64,000 nucleotides of DNA from Allium sativum (taxonomy: Eukaryota > Streptophyta > Magnoliopsida > Asparagales > Amaryllidaceae). Where the stretch lies: positions 902,340,177-902,404,176 of the forward strand of contig CM060915.1 of the NCBI GenBank assembly GCA_030737875.1, given 5' to 3'. The notes under the pieces were generated by a model, which searched no databases, had not been told where the DNA came from, and worked only from the letters and a program-made list of their open reading frames with translations. This document shows, piece by piece, positions 1-12,230 of this stretch. Position 1 is the stretch's first letter; each line of letters starts with the position of its first letter. The translations under genes were made by a program, and so were the position numbers.

Positions 1-137
1 TAATCTTTAGGCTCAAGACTTTGATATCTAGAAAACGGTGAACTAACTCAAGCATGTAGGAACTAAATAATCCCCTACCTCCATTAAGTCCACATACATA
101 GATCTATTTCCAGTGTTGACAAAAAATGTCATTAACA
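1..137 (+). repeat. 3' end of the 5' LTR of element C
   Basis: The terminal bases (gacaaaaaatgtcattaaca) match the end of both LTRs of element A (8901-8920 and 17655-17674) with few differences. The canonical CA end falls at 136-137. The rest of the LTR lies left of the window. Confidence 0.65.
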
Positions 138-140
138 TTT

Positions 141-158
141 TGGCGCTAGAAGGAAGGC
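141..158 (+). other. Primer binding site of element C
   Basis: TGGCGCTAGAAGGAAGGC starts three bases after the LTR end and aligns with TGGTGCTAGAGGTAGGGG at the same place in A. The cognate tRNA was not identified; it is not the initiator Met type used by B, I, F and G. Confidence 0.5.
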
Positions 159-1139
159 TTGAATCTCCGATCCTTCGTTTAGCATTATCACATTTCTAAT
201 TGTGTTGTTCTGTCCCGGATTGGACTAAGCTTTGAAGAAGCAAAAAAAAGGGTAAAGAATCCTAACAAGAGTCTTCCATATCTCAAATGGCTATGTCAGA
301 CATCTCTTACCCGAGAGTGATAGAGAACAAAGGCTTAAATTGGAAGCCCTATAAGTTGAAGGAGGGAGAAAGGAAGTAGTAGCTTATGACCCTAACTGTT
401 GGAGCATATACCCTTTCCATATAGGTCTAATTCCTATATTTTCCATAAGTAGCTCCGCCTCGAAAGGGTACAACTTATTCACCCAGCTGATAAAGGCCAT
501 TTACACACAAGCTAAAGGGACTATATTTGAGCAAGGAACATTGGTGAAACCCAAACAAATTACATCAAGGTGGTCTAAAAATCCTGCACCTCAACCTCAC
601 AACACAAAAAAAAAGTCTGAGGATAAGGAAGAACCAACCAAGTTGAATAACAAGAGGATTAATTTTCAACAATGAAAGGAGATCCTTGAGTCAAGATTGC
701 CGAGAGAAGCCAAACCTACAACATCCATTGATAATATCTACTTCCCAACCAAACATGAGTCAACTATTGGCCGTCACAAAAGAAGAATCCTAAAAATGAA
801 GTCAAATTGGGAGGACCCTATCGCTACTATCACATGATGACGGGCATGAAACCAATCATTGCAGAGTCCTGAAGTGATGATCATCAATTTCTTTGGTCAA
901 GGGAAACTGTACAGATATGTATAAAAACATAGTCAACTACAATGATAGATTCTTTGAATAAAGAGTTCCTACATTAAGGGAATGGAAACCCTCTCAAAAA
1001 ATTGGAACAACGCGAAATTTGTCAAATAAATAAATGGATAAAAACCCTTGTCGTTGGCAAGATGGCCAGGGTAAGACACCCCTTGGAGGGGGTTGGTGTG
1101 TAAGCCTTTCTTTGCGCCAAAATCAGAAAGGGCTAGTTT

Positions 1140-1250
1140 GAAGCATTAACAACGTAAGCACATCCTACCTCTGCTCCTAGAAGAGCACATCCTATCTTTG
1201 CTCCCATAAGAGCATGTCCTACCTCTGCTTATGTTAGATATATCCCGCAG
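1140..1250 (+). repeat. Short degenerate tandem repeats in the 3' region of element C
   Basis: About three imperfect copies of a unit of roughly 30 bases, with the core cctacctctgctc followed by agaagagcaca. The same repeat type occurs in element A at 14740-14870, which links the two elements. Confidence 0.6.
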
Positions 1251-1734
1251 AAGGGAACAATAAAACCTTATCACCACCCACAATGGTCAGTGTAAGACAC
1301 CCTTGGAGGGGGTGGAGTGTAAGCCTCTATCACCGCTTATGATGGCCAGGGTAGAGAATCAAAAGAGTAAGCCTTAAAACCGCATCTACATTGGCCCAAG
1401 TCAAGCATCTAATTCCTTATAACCGCCTACGTTTGCCATGGTAGAGCATCAAAAGAGTAAGCCTTAAAATCGCGTCTACAATTGCCAGGGTCAAGCATTT
1501 AAGCCCTTATCACTGCTTACGATGGCCAGGACAAGACGCCTCTTGGAGGGAGGTCTGGTAAGTCCTTGGGCCTTGCTTGAGAATAAGCTAGCCAAGCGCA
1601 CCAGATGCGTATGCCCAGAGAGTGGCCAACAAAGCACATACATCCTCTGCTTTGGCAATCACAAGCCAAGAGAGTGGCTAACAAAGCACGTGCATCCTTT
1701 GCTTTGCAAAACAACCCCAAAAGGGTGTAAACCT

Positions 1735-2015
1735 TCTATTAATACCAGATGTATATATTTGGTCTTTTATCAAATACCCGAATCTACTTTGGTTCGGGAC
1801 TTCTATTAAAAACCAGAAAGAATATATGGTCTTCTATCATACTTGAATCTGAGTTGGTTCGGGACTTCCATTAAAAACCAGAAATGAATTTTTGGTCTTC
1901 TATCTAATACCTGAATCAGTGTTGGTTCGGAACTTCTATTAAATACCATAAATGAATTTCTAGTCTTCTATCAAACCCTTGAATTTGGGTTGTGGTTCAA
2001 AACTTCTAATTATTT
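1735..2015 (+). repeat. Minisatellite, unit about 65 bases, in element C
   Basis: About four imperfect copies of a unit containing 'ttggttcgggacttctatta', 'accagaaa' and 'ggtcttctatc'. The period is about 65 bases. An array of similar unit length and partly similar wording (gaatctgggtggattcgg) occupies the same relative place in element A (15345-16010). Confidence 0.65.
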
Positions 2016-2559
2016 CCATGAGCGGGATCCTGGCCTTCTCTCCTTAAAAGCCCAAATGTGGGTTTCGAAGCTTCGAACTGCTATCACTAGATACAGATTT
2101 CTAGTTTACCTTCACGAAATTACCACATATAGGTTTTAACGACCTTATCTATACTTCTAAAAAAAAGAGGGGTTTGAACGTTTAACAAATACCCTAATAA
2201 GTGTCCTAGGACTGGATTTTTCCTTTCCAAAGGAAGAAGTTTTGCCTGGCAATGACTGAGGCAGAGTCTCAGGGTCTATAACTAATGCCTTCCGACAAAA
2301 TGTCATGAAATCTCATGTCTCACATAGGGAGATGTTCCAAACCTAAACATAAATGGTAGCTACCAGCTATGGCGTTTAAAGCTTTATACAGGATAACGCA
2401 AAAGGAATCCTAAAGGAAGATATTCATAACACAATAATGATCACACATCGGGTGATATTTACGCAGTCTATAAGCTAACATATAAAGTTACTTCATCAAC
2501 TGTCCAAGTACCAAAGTTAAGTGTTTACAGTATAAAGATATCAAATATTCTATGTCTCT

Positions 2560-2881
2560 TTATTATCGGGCGAACGACGAATATTAGCATTACGAAGCGC
2601 ATCACACAAAAGGCGTTAAGCTTTTGCCTCTTTCTCATGGCCTCGTCAGGAGGATCCAGGGGTTTGATTTGAGAATTTAAACCCTGTTAAAGGCTTTACC
2701 CGTTGCCTGTAGAATCTTGTTCTCCTTCTCCAAAACAAAAACACTCTTTCATAAGCTGCGTCTCTCTTTTTGTAACTACTAAAGCTTGGAAGCGTACTAA
2801 TTAGTAAAATACATAATACCTTCATCACGCTACTGATCGTAAAAGCCCTTTATCTCTGCTTCAACCCTTCGGCTCCACCTG
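2560..2881 (-). pseudogene. Coiled-coil coding relic, distal part (split by element B)
   Basis: Read on the minus strand, this continues the charged, heptad-like sequence at 23227-23650 across the insertion point of B. Visible pieces include a run rich in Lys, Glu and Leu (near 2680-2760) and a short tail rich in Arg and Asn near 2580-2620. Stops and frame changes interrupt it. No family is assigned. Similar coiled-coil tails occur in proteins encoded by plant transposable elements, so a transposon origin is likely but inferred. Confidence 0.35.
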
Positions 2882-5317
2882 TATGACACCCCACGTCCGT
2901 TAATATCACTCTTTTTCAAAATTCATTAAGTTTCGTGAAGCACTATAGGTAAACAGAAACATCACAAGACAAATATAAAATAACAGTGAAATTAAAACTT
3001 TATTAAATAGAAAAGCTTCATGGTCCAAACCGAATTACATAATGTCCAAACCCAATTACATAATAAGTCTGAATTACTAAAAGCTCATTGCATCAACATA
3101 AAACTCCTGTCTTGTACCAAGATCATCACTAGAGTACAATAATGCATAAAAAGAGCATAATCCCTGAAATATAGCCATAGAAGAGCAGATACGAAATCAA
3201 GCAGTACATCTAATAAGCTCCAAGTAGAATGAATGAAGAATCCTAATCAAGCTTGAGTATTCCCACCGTGATAACATGGAGGGAGGGAACGAAAGAGAGA
3301 GAAGGGGAAACAAAATGAGTCAAACATAAAGTCTGGCAAGTCCAGTTACTTTTAACATATAAATAAGTAAAAGCATCATGACAGGTATATAAAATGGAGA
3401 GTGAGATAACAGTGTCATAAGGCAGGTATAACAAGGTAAACATGATAAACAGAATAGAATATATTGCGCTTCTCGAATACTTTTCTCTGCACCAATACTA
3501 GTATAACAGAACAAGATGATCCCGACAAGTACAAGATATTGGACTTAAGTGTACTTCTAGTGAGAAGTTGTACCCCATACAATAACAGGCAGCCCAACAA
3601 AACTGATGGGTGTTACCCCCAACAATAATAATGGGCTCCTAAACAAGCAAAACTAGATGTACCCTAATTACTACCCCCAATCGATCGGCTCCCTAACTTG
3701 TAGATACCCTGTGCTTGCTCCACTGTAGGATGTATCACTTCCTACACTGACAACCCTTTGTTTACAAGATGTGCACAAACCATATCTACAGGTGTCACAG
3801 TGTATTAATCCTCCCTAGAATCCGGGCCCATGCATGCGCATGACTTCGTCGGAATGCACCACCCGCACCATCCCTTAGATGGACCTCTTACAACCAATTC
3901 AGTAAGCGTGCTCTGACCCTGACCTAGTTCTGGGTTCTTTGTTTGATACCAAGATAGGTTACTGACTGATACGGGTCCCCCACGCTGGATGATACAAGCT
4001 TCCCCTAGGCTTGCATCCCTACCACTAGGATGTCAACAGGTTATGCCTACCAGTTTAACAAGATTGCATAACCCCAGCAGGTTAAGTTTGTCGGGTTTAT
4101 ATGTATAACCCGTCCCCATACATTTAACAAGATTAACTTAACCCTTCCACTGATTCAAGCAAGTTTACTTAACCCCTAATTAAGTTGACAGGTTCATTTA
4201 ACCCTCACAATTCAAACATGTTAAGCATTACCATTCATTCGTTTATGGTTATTAATGCACTAGACCTCTCACATTAAGTCTACCGTTTGTGGATGCTGGA
4301 TATGTCGGTTGGGTCCGTGCAGACTTCTACCACAAGTCGGACTTAACCTCGTGTCTTAGCACCATTATGTGTATATTTATGTGCTTAGACCCCTCACATT
4401 AGATTTACCACTTGTGGACGTTGGATATGTCGGGCGGTTCCGGGAAGGCTTCTACCACAAGTGTAATCAAACCTCGTGTCTAAGCGCGGTTACAGTTCGT
4501 AATTACTGTAAATATAGGCATGTTCATTACTAACCAAATTTTCATGTTTATTATGCCTCAAATCCCCGTTTGATCTATGATACGAATTATGCCGCAGATT
4601 AAGGTTTAGATTATGCCCCCAAATCCAAAGTTTTGGCTCAAGGTACAAATTATGCCCAAAATTCCCAATCATGTTTTACAATATGAATTATTCCCCAATT
4701 TATCATTCCCAATTGTTCCCAATTTCGTGCGCTCGCGTATTTCAGAGATAGGCCTAGACTCGAAGGTAGTCTGGCTGTAAAAAAAAAGGGAAAGAGGGAG
4801 AGGAGAGAACAAGAATAGGAATAGTAAATAAAACTGGCATGTGATGATAGGATTGGTCATACTAACAGAGTAGGCATACAGTGACATGATTAGGCAAACT
4901 AACAAAATAGGCATACGGTGACATGATTAGGCAAACTCGCAGAATAGGCATACGGTGACATGATTAGGAAAACTAGTAGAATAAGGATATCATGAACAGG
5001 CATATGAGATGTATGCAGTAAATTAGGTACACAAGTAATGGTAGATCTGTTGTGATTCAGATTACTAACGGGCATAGGCATAGATCCTAACTTATAAACA
5101 TGTCAAGATTACATTTTAGGTGTTTATATTTAAAAGCAACATAAACTCACTATGACTGGATCTAAAGAACAGAGGATTGATTGTAGATGTTGTAGCATAG
5201 ATCCTTGAATACACATAACTCATCATTGAAGAAGAATATGCTAGTTCAAACTGAGCTGGGGTAGTACCTCGTTGTCTCCATTGTTTTTGGTCGATAAAAA
5301 CAACGAGAATAAGGTCC

Positions 5318-5325
5318 TATTTATA
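5318..5325 (-). promoter_or_regulatory. TATA box in the 3' LTR of B
   Basis: TATAAATA on the minus strand, followed by GGACC, as in the related LTR at 37973-37980. It lies about 70 bases downstream (element sense) of the TCGAC cluster. Confidence 0.6.
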
Positions 5326-5395
5326 GCCTAAGGTCAACGAATCTCACTCAGAAATATAACCAAGTGCAGGGCAGGAATCTGCTCAGATCTCGTTG

Positions 5396-5471
5396 GGGTC
5401 GACATAGGGATCGACACCCCCGTTATGGGATCGACCCATGGGTCGACACCCATGAGGAACGGGTCGACCCC
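5396..5471 (-). promoter_or_regulatory. Cluster of five TCGAC cores upstream of the TATA box
   Basis: Cores at 5399, 5411, 5431, 5443 and 5463, mostly in the wider form GGGTCGACCC or GGTCGACAC. The same type of cluster sits at the equivalent place in the other B-family LTRs (22890-22953, 37828-37912) and, reduced to two, in element I (52231-52262). A role as an LTR enhancer is inferred from position only. Confidence 0.5.
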
Positions 5472-5729
5472 TAATGGGCTGATTTCCCCCTTGTTTGATT
5501 TTGGATTCTAAATATTATTTATTTATATATAAATGGCTTATATGTACATAAACTTCAAACCTTAATATCTTCTTCATATGATGTCCGTTTTACCCAAACT
5601 TGGGGTCTATCTTAAGTATAATTCCAAGTTGAACGCAATGGTGCAGTTTGTTTTACTTAATTCCGAATATTTGATTAAGTATTCCTTTGTTTATCATTAT
5701 AGTGTTCTTTAAAATTACGGGGTGTTACA

Positions 5730-5747
5730 TTCTCCCCTACTTAAAGG
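5730..5747 (-). other. Polypurine tract of element B
   Basis: CCTTTAAGTAGGGGAGAA on the minus strand abuts the 3' LTR start. Identical sequence precedes the LTR at 37560. Confidence 0.75.
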
Positions 5748-6340
5748 ATTTCGTCAATGAAATCTCTAAGTTAAGAAGAATGTATATCCTAACATCCGTC
5801 TAATCGTCCACCAATCACAGGCATCCATTGTCCTTAAAATATTTCTAATGCTTAAATGAACAAATGCAAAGGTTTGTGTATATGTCCCTATACTAATGCG
5901 AAAGATCATGCGGTCTACTGATTTAGATGACCTCCTTAATGCAAAGTATGTTAGCGCTATGAATCCAACATGTATGCAAATAATCCTATTATAACATGTA
6001 AGTTCTATATGTGTGCACAATCATTCATCCAAATGCAATATCCATATGATGATTCACCCACTTTCATCCATTAAAAGAAGAAAAATATGCATATGCATCC
6101 ATATATAGTATGAGACTGATTGAGCCGATCTAGTGCCTAATGTGTGTGTTTATACATCCACGAGAAACCACTAGCAAAAATTTGCATCCACTTTCATCTA
6201 TCAAACATAACATGTCTCAAACACATGTTTACATCCATTGGATTTCTTAACTAAAGTTCGAAGATTTGATCGATAGGATATACTCAAACGACGTAAACAA
6301 GCACGAATAAAACTTTGGGAAGGAAGCTAAGAACATACCC
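5748..6340 (-). other. 3' untranslated region of element B
   Basis: Non-coding stretch between the chromodomain and the polypurine tract. It matches, in reverse complement, the B-family fragment at about 37060-37542, including the phrase around 'ctagtggttgctcgtgg'. Confidence 0.6.
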
Positions 6341-6344
6341 TTGA

Positions 6345-7531
6345 AAAGAAAAGGGTACAAAGCACGAATCTTGTCTTCAATATCCTAAGTTGCATCCTCT
6401 TGGTCATCTCCCCACCGAACTTTCATCAACTTTACCTTTCGGTTGCGTAACTTCTTTACCTCCGATCCAAGAATACGAGTAGGAACTCGTCTAACTATCG
6501 CCTCCCTTTCTACCTCTACTTCCTCAAGTATACTCGGCTCAACTACTTCTATGGTATCATGCAAGCAATTCTATAAATGAGAAACATGGAAAACATCATG
6601 AACGTCAGACAGTCTCTCTGGTAGCTTTACCCTATAAGCCATTTGGCTAATCCTTTTTGTTATGGGAAATAGCCCTACAAAACTTGGTTTCAATTTCCCT
6701 ACAGATCCAAAACGAACCACATTCCTCAAAGGTGATACCTTAATGAAAACCATGTCTCCTACTTCAAACTCAATGTCAGTCATTCTCCTATTTGCTTAGG
6801 AGTTTTGCCTATCCTGAGCTATCTTCAAGCGCCAATGAATAAGATCAATCTTCTCTGAGGTTTCCCTAATCACTACAGGTCAAAGGAAGCCTTTCTGTAG
6901 ATTCCTACCAACAAATCGGTGGTCTACAGGGTCAACTGTATAATGCTTCGAAGGGTGCCATGCCAATACTAGCCTGATAACTATTGTTGTAGGAGAACTC
7001 TACTAAAGGAAGATGCTCTTCGCATGTCCCTCCGAAGTCTAGGATACACAGTCTTAAAAGATCCGCATGAACATTATTCATCTTCTCTATGTCCATCGGT
7101 CTGAGGATGATCCACGGTGCTCAAACACAACTGTGTACCTAATGCCTCTTGCAAGCTCCTCCAAAACTCACTGGTGAATATAGGGTCATGATCACTCACT
7201 ATACTGGAAGGTACTCCATGTAGAAGGACTATCTCACGAAGATAAACTGCTGCCAACCATGCTACTGTCCTCTTACTCTTAACAGGAACGAAATGAGCGC
7301 TTTTATTAAGCCTATCAACTATAACCCAAATACTAGTGTTGCCTTTCCTTGATCTAGGAAAACCATCAATGAAATCCATAGAGACACTCTCCCACATGCA
7401 CTGTGGAACATACAAAGGATGCAGTAAACCACCAGACTTCCTTTGCTCAGCCTTGACCTGCTGGCAAATCAAACATCGAGAAACAAATTCTGCTACACTC
7501 TCTTTATCCCATCCCATAAGAAAACCCTCTT
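6345..7531 (-). pseudogene. Integrase (distal part) with C-terminal domain and chromodomain, element B
   Basis: Integrase joins element cDNA to host DNA. From 7517 down to 7074 one frame encodes the end of the zinc-binding domain (CLICQQVKA) and the catalytic core: the first Asp in [14 protein letters not shown], the second in [14 protein letters not shown], then [11 protein letters not shown], which carries the region of the catalytic Glu. From 6783 to 6571 follows the C-terminal GPF/Y-type domain (FEVGDMVFIKV, ending VHDVFHVSHL). A chromodomain-like stretch (VRWGDDQEDAT, then DIEDKIRALYPFLF) lies at about 6345-6500. The layout is that of Tekay-type chromoviruses. Stops interrupt the frame near 6800-7070 and in the chromodomain. 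The N-terminal part lies beyond element A, at 17675-17885. Confidence 0.85.
7527..7531. other. Target site duplication CTCTT, left copy, of element A
   Basis: Identical to 17675-17679 and directly abutting the TG of the left LTR. With one copy and A removed, the integrase reading frame of B is continuous. Confidence 0.95.
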
Positions 7532-8920
7532 TGTTACAAACAAAACAAACTTAGCATAAGATGACAGTGAAGGGATGTCAAATGAACATAAGTAAGTTAT
7601 GAATAATTCAAGAGCAACTCAGGCCGATACTCCCTCCAAAGATAAGGCGCCCGAAACCTATAGAGTATCAGCAAAGGTTCATCCAACATGGTCTACCCGC
7701 CAAGAATTAACCAATGTAGCGCCAACACATTAGAAGAAGAAGAGTATCAAGTCAGAGCGTAAAGATGGTCTGTAACCGACCCCTGAAAGAATGGACCCAC
7801 AGATGACGAAAGGGGTTACCTTCGTAAGCAACATGGGTATCATCGAAAGCTACCTTCCAAGGAGTCAAACCGAAAGGTTAAACCGAGACTCAATCAAGGA
7901 TAGAGGCTACTCGTACTAATCCACCTAGTATTGGTACCATTAATGATTCTAATTCTATGAATAAAACTGTACATCGTAAGGACGAACCCCTCCAAGTACT
8001 CACGATAAAGCCGAGAGCCTACATCCGAAAGCCTACAATAAAGGACCGACACTTGGAGGCATCCACTGGGAAACTCGAAAAGCCTCCGCAACAAACTCCC
8101 TTCCATCTAGGGGAAGCCCCAATTCACTTGGAACCCTCGCTCAAAGAACTGTAACCGGCACAGTGAGGAGGACCGACAGCCAGATGCCCGAGACCAAGAA
8201 CAATAGCGGCCGACAGAGATCGATTAGGCCCAACAACCTACTGATAGAAAGACCCCGGGTTCTCTATAAATAGGACCCCAGAACCCCCGTGAAAGGGGAC
8301 GAGTTTTTTATTTCTCAATTTAGTTCCTTTCTTCTCAAGAGGAGCAAATCATCAATTCTTGTAATATATCTGCAATCTACAAATGGAGAATTCCAGGTCC
8401 TATACACCTTACAATTTGATAATCTTGTAGTGTCATAATGATGAAACAGGGAGTTAACACTAACCTTTCTGATGAGGTGATCAACCAAGGAGCTCCGGTA
8501 GCGGAGGGAGAGGACCCTATGGAAACATAAGGTCCCCTTCTCCTCATCTTAAAGGGCCGCCATGGTTGATCCATATTCTCATGCTGAGCCTAATGCTTCC
8601 CAAACATTGATGTAACGAAATCGTATATGAATTCCTAAACCGATATCTGTCATTATTCAAATTCCTCTCTTATGAAGATCTGACACAAGGGATTCATCGG
8701 AGTTAATGAATGTTGCGATCCTTTCATCCATGAACTAAAGGGAGGTGTTAGCCTATTTTCTTCTTACTGGAATGCACAATGTCGTTGTCATGGCATAGAG
8801 GCTTACTCATTCTAGATCCATGATTATTTCCCGAAAACTCTGAGTCATGACCATGACAAATCTCGTGAAAATATACTTTACATTCTATAATTCGGGTGTT
8901 GATGAAAAATATCTTTAACA
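7532..8920 (+). repeat. 5' LTR of element A
   Basis: 1389 bases, from TGTTACAAACAAAAC to ATATCTTTAACA, aligned along its length with 16278-17674. It contains a TATA box at 8265. Confidence 0.92.
8265..8272 (+). promoter_or_regulatory. TATA box in the 5' LTR of A
   Basis: TATAAATA followed by GGACCCC, conserved in the 3' LTR at 17021-17028. Confidence 0.7.
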
Positions 8921-8923
8921 TTT

Positions 8924-8941
8924 TGGTGCTAGAGGTAGGGG
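8924..8941 (+). other. Primer binding site of element A
   Basis: TGGTGCTAGAGGTAGGGG lies three bases after the LTR end. It parallels the site in element C. The tRNA was not identified. Confidence 0.6.
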
Positions 8942-9157
8942 CTTGAACCTCCACTCTTGTGGTTAATTTGTTTAAGCTAACTGGGTGAATTTATCATTCT
9001 ATGGAAGGAAACAATGACGTTGAAGAAATTGAAGGAACAAAACAAAGAGCTAGATACCAACATCACCCTTGGAGGAAATGAGGGCCTAATGCTCAACTCG
9101 AATAATAATGAGAAAGAAGCCGCGCCCAATCCATAACTACCACCAGACTCAAACGCC

Positions 9158-10433
9158 ATGGAAGATAATGTCGCAAGAATCTCGGTCTTGGAAAGGCAAC
9201 TTCATGAAATGCAGACTCAAGTCAGTGCTGTCCAGACACAAAAATCCTCCAAGCTCACTAGATCCAGTCAGAGAGAGACGAATGAATCTCCAAAAAGGAA
9301 GGCTCCCCTTCAACAGTCAGAAGAAAAAGGGAAGCTTGAGGCAACTTCTTCCAAGAAAAAGAAGTCTCATTTGACAGGAATAGATCATCAAGGGAATTAG
9401 TGCGAACAGAAACAATTTGGGAGCTCCACCTCCAAAGGCTATAATCCCAAAAGGCAGGACTATGACAATACGTAAGCTTACATCAAAGATGTACTCATAA
9501 GACCATCAAGGACTTGCTGGGAAGCAAGGGGAAGAGAACCCAAGATTACAAGGTTAATGACAACGAAAGAGTGGCACCGTTCATCAATGAGATTATGAAT
9601 ACCATAATACCGTCAAGGGGCAAAGTAACCACCATAAAATATCTGGAAACAACTGACCCCGACGATCATCTGATGGCTTTCGATAGCCAGATGGATCTTT
9701 ACAATGCTTCCGGATCCATCTGGTGTCGCCTCTTCCCGGTGACCTTTCAAGGGTCTGCGGCGATGTGGTATTACCAGTATAGGGAAAACATCATTTACTC
9801 GTGGAAACAATTCTCCGCACAGTTCTGCATTTGCAAGGATCCAACCATAGACTGTACAGTCATTGCCAACATTAAACAAAGACAAGGGGAGTCTCTAGAG
9901 GATTATCTGAAAAGGTTCAACATGGAAGCCTTAAAGGCCAAGGATATGAATGACTGCGACAAGTTGATCGCCGTACACTCATGGTTGATTGAGAAAACCT
10001 CGTTTTGGAAGGAGTTATATATCCACGGATGCAAAGACTTGCAGGCTTTCCACTTCCAAGCTGACAAGTTTATCCACATGGATGAACTATACTTCACGAA
10101 GAGGAAGTTCGGCCCCGAGGGGAAGGAGGAAGGCCGAACTTCAGACGAAAGCTCCCGGAAGGGAATCAGAGGAGGTCAAGGTGGGAAGAATCCAACACCA
10201 GCTTAGTTTCCTCGAACAAACCCATCTCCTATGTGTATGCTATTGCAAAAGAAAGGGTCAATAACTTCCCTGTCTCGTTCAAAGCCAAAATTGCCCCGAA
10301 CCTCATGCTAGTGGTAAATACTGCGAGTTACATAAAACCATCGGGCATAAGACATACAAGTGCAGGGCATTGGACGTGATTATCCGGAAACTAATCCGAG
10401 AGGGACATCCGAAGGAGTTTATTTAAAATAAAG
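9158..10433 (+). pseudogene. Gag of element A
   Basis: Gag packages the element RNA into particles. The best-preserved block, 9514-10206 (about 230 codons), is the retrotransposon Gag core: DPDDHLMAF, the FPVTFQGSAAMWYYQ helix region, and RQGESLEDYLKRF. Upstream, 9158-9400 encodes a short charged, Lys/Ser-rich segment in another frame. Downstream, at about 10314-10370, is a knuckle of the form YC-x2-H-x4-H-x4-C (starting KYCELHKTIGHKTYKC), typical of Tat Gag. Stops and frame changes separate the three blocks, so no complete protein can be made. Confidence 0.8.
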
Positions 10434-10699
10434 CAGCACCAGTTCAACGTGCACGAGGACAGTAGAAGGTTTTGGTAAATACGATAGGAGTCACTATGGG
10501 GGAAAATAACCTAGATCTGGGGCCTCATGTAAACCAAATCAATGCGATCCATGGAGGACCGCACACTACCGTAAGCTGTCTGAAGGCCAGGAACCAATAC
10601 GCAAAGGAAGCCTTGGAGGAAATCTTCTCCAACCAAGAGGAACCATCATTGAAGAGCGCACGCTATGTCCTCAAAATCCATAACCTCGTGTCTCTCTGG

Positions 10700-11140
10700 A
10701 AGAAATGAAGAAAGGTGTCTGTCACTCCCATAACGAACCCCTCATGATAATGACGCAGATGGGGCTCTCGGTCATTTCTAAAATATTAGTGGATACTGGA
10801 AGCGCCGTCAATGTCATTTTCAAGCACGCCTTCGATCAGATGGGAATCTACAAAAAAGAAGCTGGAGCCTAGCAACGAACTAATTTTCAGATTCAACAAT
10901 AAAGTGTCTACTCCAGTGGGTTAAACCAACATTTTGGTTCAAGTGGGGTTGTCCCCTCTTCACAGGACTTTCGAAACTCTCTTCGTCGTGATTGATCAGT
11001 CGTCCTATTACAATGCCTTCTTTGGATGACTGACTTCGGAAGAGATGGATGCCTTTGTTTCTTCCAAAGATCTCATGTTGAAATTTCCGACCAAGCAGGA
11101 ATGTGGTACCATCCAGGGAGAATAGTTTAGCCCCCGAGAG
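10700..11140 (+). pseudogene. Aspartic protease of element A
   Basis: The active-site motif VDTGS is encoded at 10789-10803 (LVDTGSAVNVIF), which fits a Tat-type pepsin-like protease that cuts the Gag-Pol polyprotein. Recognisable sequence then breaks at stops near 10870 and 10924. Confidence 0.75.
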
Positions 11141-12230
11141 TTGTACTTCGCAACGGTCAAAAAATACAAAAGGGAGTATTCTTCGTATTTTGATTCTTCT
11201 ATTGTTTTTATGCCTTCAGCTAAGGGACTCATACATCCCTCATTTGAAGTGAAGATAAAAATAAATAAGACTGACAAATGCATTAGTGGTAGATACGCTT
11301 CTTTGAGAAGGAAGAGGAAAAGGTCCAATGAGGTGAACTCAACTGAAGAAGGAGAAATTATCACAAATTTAGACTCTAGAGGAGATATCGAAAGGATAAA
11401 GCCAATAAAAGAAGTAGACGTTGACCCGAAAGATAAATTGAAGGTCATCAACATAGGGAAGAGGCTAATGGAACCATTCCAAAGCGACTTAATCCACTTC
11501 CTCCAACTCAACAAAGACGTTTTCGCCTAGACTCATTCGGACATGGTTGGTATCAATCCTTTAGTTATGAGCCACACATTAAACATTGACCCTTCGATAA
11601 CCCCGGTCCGACAAAAAAAAGACAATATAATCGAGACCGGATAGAGGCCTTGAAGGAGGAAGTCAGAAGGTTGGAAACTAATGGGTTTATCTGAGAGGTC
11701 CATTACCCGAAATGGTCAACCAGTCCCATGCTAGTGAAGAAGTCCAATAGGAAGTGGAGAACATGTGTTGATTACACAGATTTAAAACAAAACTTGTCCG
11801 AAAGATTCTTACCCTCTCCAACGGATCGATCAGTTGGTTGATGCCATGTGCGGACACAAGATATTATCCCATATTGACGCTTATTTGGGGTACAACCAAA
11901 TCCCAATGCACAAAACCTGACGAGGAACACACAAGCTTCATCATCGACTGGGGAACTTTTTGTTATAAAGTAATGCCCTTCGGTTTGAGAAATGCAGGGC
12001 AACATACTAAAGGTTAGTAAATAGGATGTTCCAAGAGCAGATAAGGCGTAATATGGAGTTATATGTGGATGACATGCTAGTGAAATCCGCCAAAATAGAG
12101 GATCATCTAAAGGATCTAGAAGAAATGTTTGGTGTCATGAGAAGTTACCAGATGAAGCTAAACCCTCAAAAATGTTCCTTTGAAGTTCAACTGGGGAAGT
12201 TTCTAGGATATGTGGTAAGCGAGTAAGGAA
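11141..12230 (+). pseudogene. Reverse transcriptase of element A, with its upstream linker
   Basis: RT copies the element RNA into DNA. 11141-11530 is an open linker frame ending in a charged helix. RT fingers follow (about 11540-11770), with pieces such as EALKEEVRRLETNGFI and RKWRTCVDYTDLK. The catalytic box YVDD is intact at 12062-12073, within LYVDDMLVKS, and LNPQKCSFEVQLGKFLGYVVSE closes the domain. Stops and frameshifts at about 11528, 11692 and 11800-12000 disable it. Confidence 0.85.

Larger units (their letters stand above)
1..2560 (+). mobile_element. Element C: truncated Tat-like Ty3/gypsy remnant, probably non-autonomous
   Basis: It begins with the last 137 bases of an LTR, followed by a primer-binding-like site matching the one in element A. 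About 900 bases with no recognisable Gag or pol follow. Next comes a 3'-type untranslated stretch resembling the 3' region of A: phrases of the type gatggccagggtaagacacc, short repeats rich in 'cctacctctgct', and a minisatellite of about 65 bases. No protease, RT or integrase motif is visible, so it looks like an internally deleted or non-autonomous relative. The right boundary is uncertain because the sequence becomes unrecognisable near 2250-2560, before element B. Confidence 0.55.
2882..5729 (-). repeat. 3' LTR of element B
   Basis: It matches 20532-23221 along its length. In plus orientation it opens TATGACACCCCACG (mutated from TGTGACACCCC) and ends ACGGGGTGTTACA, so the ends form an 11-base imperfect inverted repeat. 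It holds a TATA box on the minus strand and a cluster of TCGAC cores. Confidence 0.85.
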
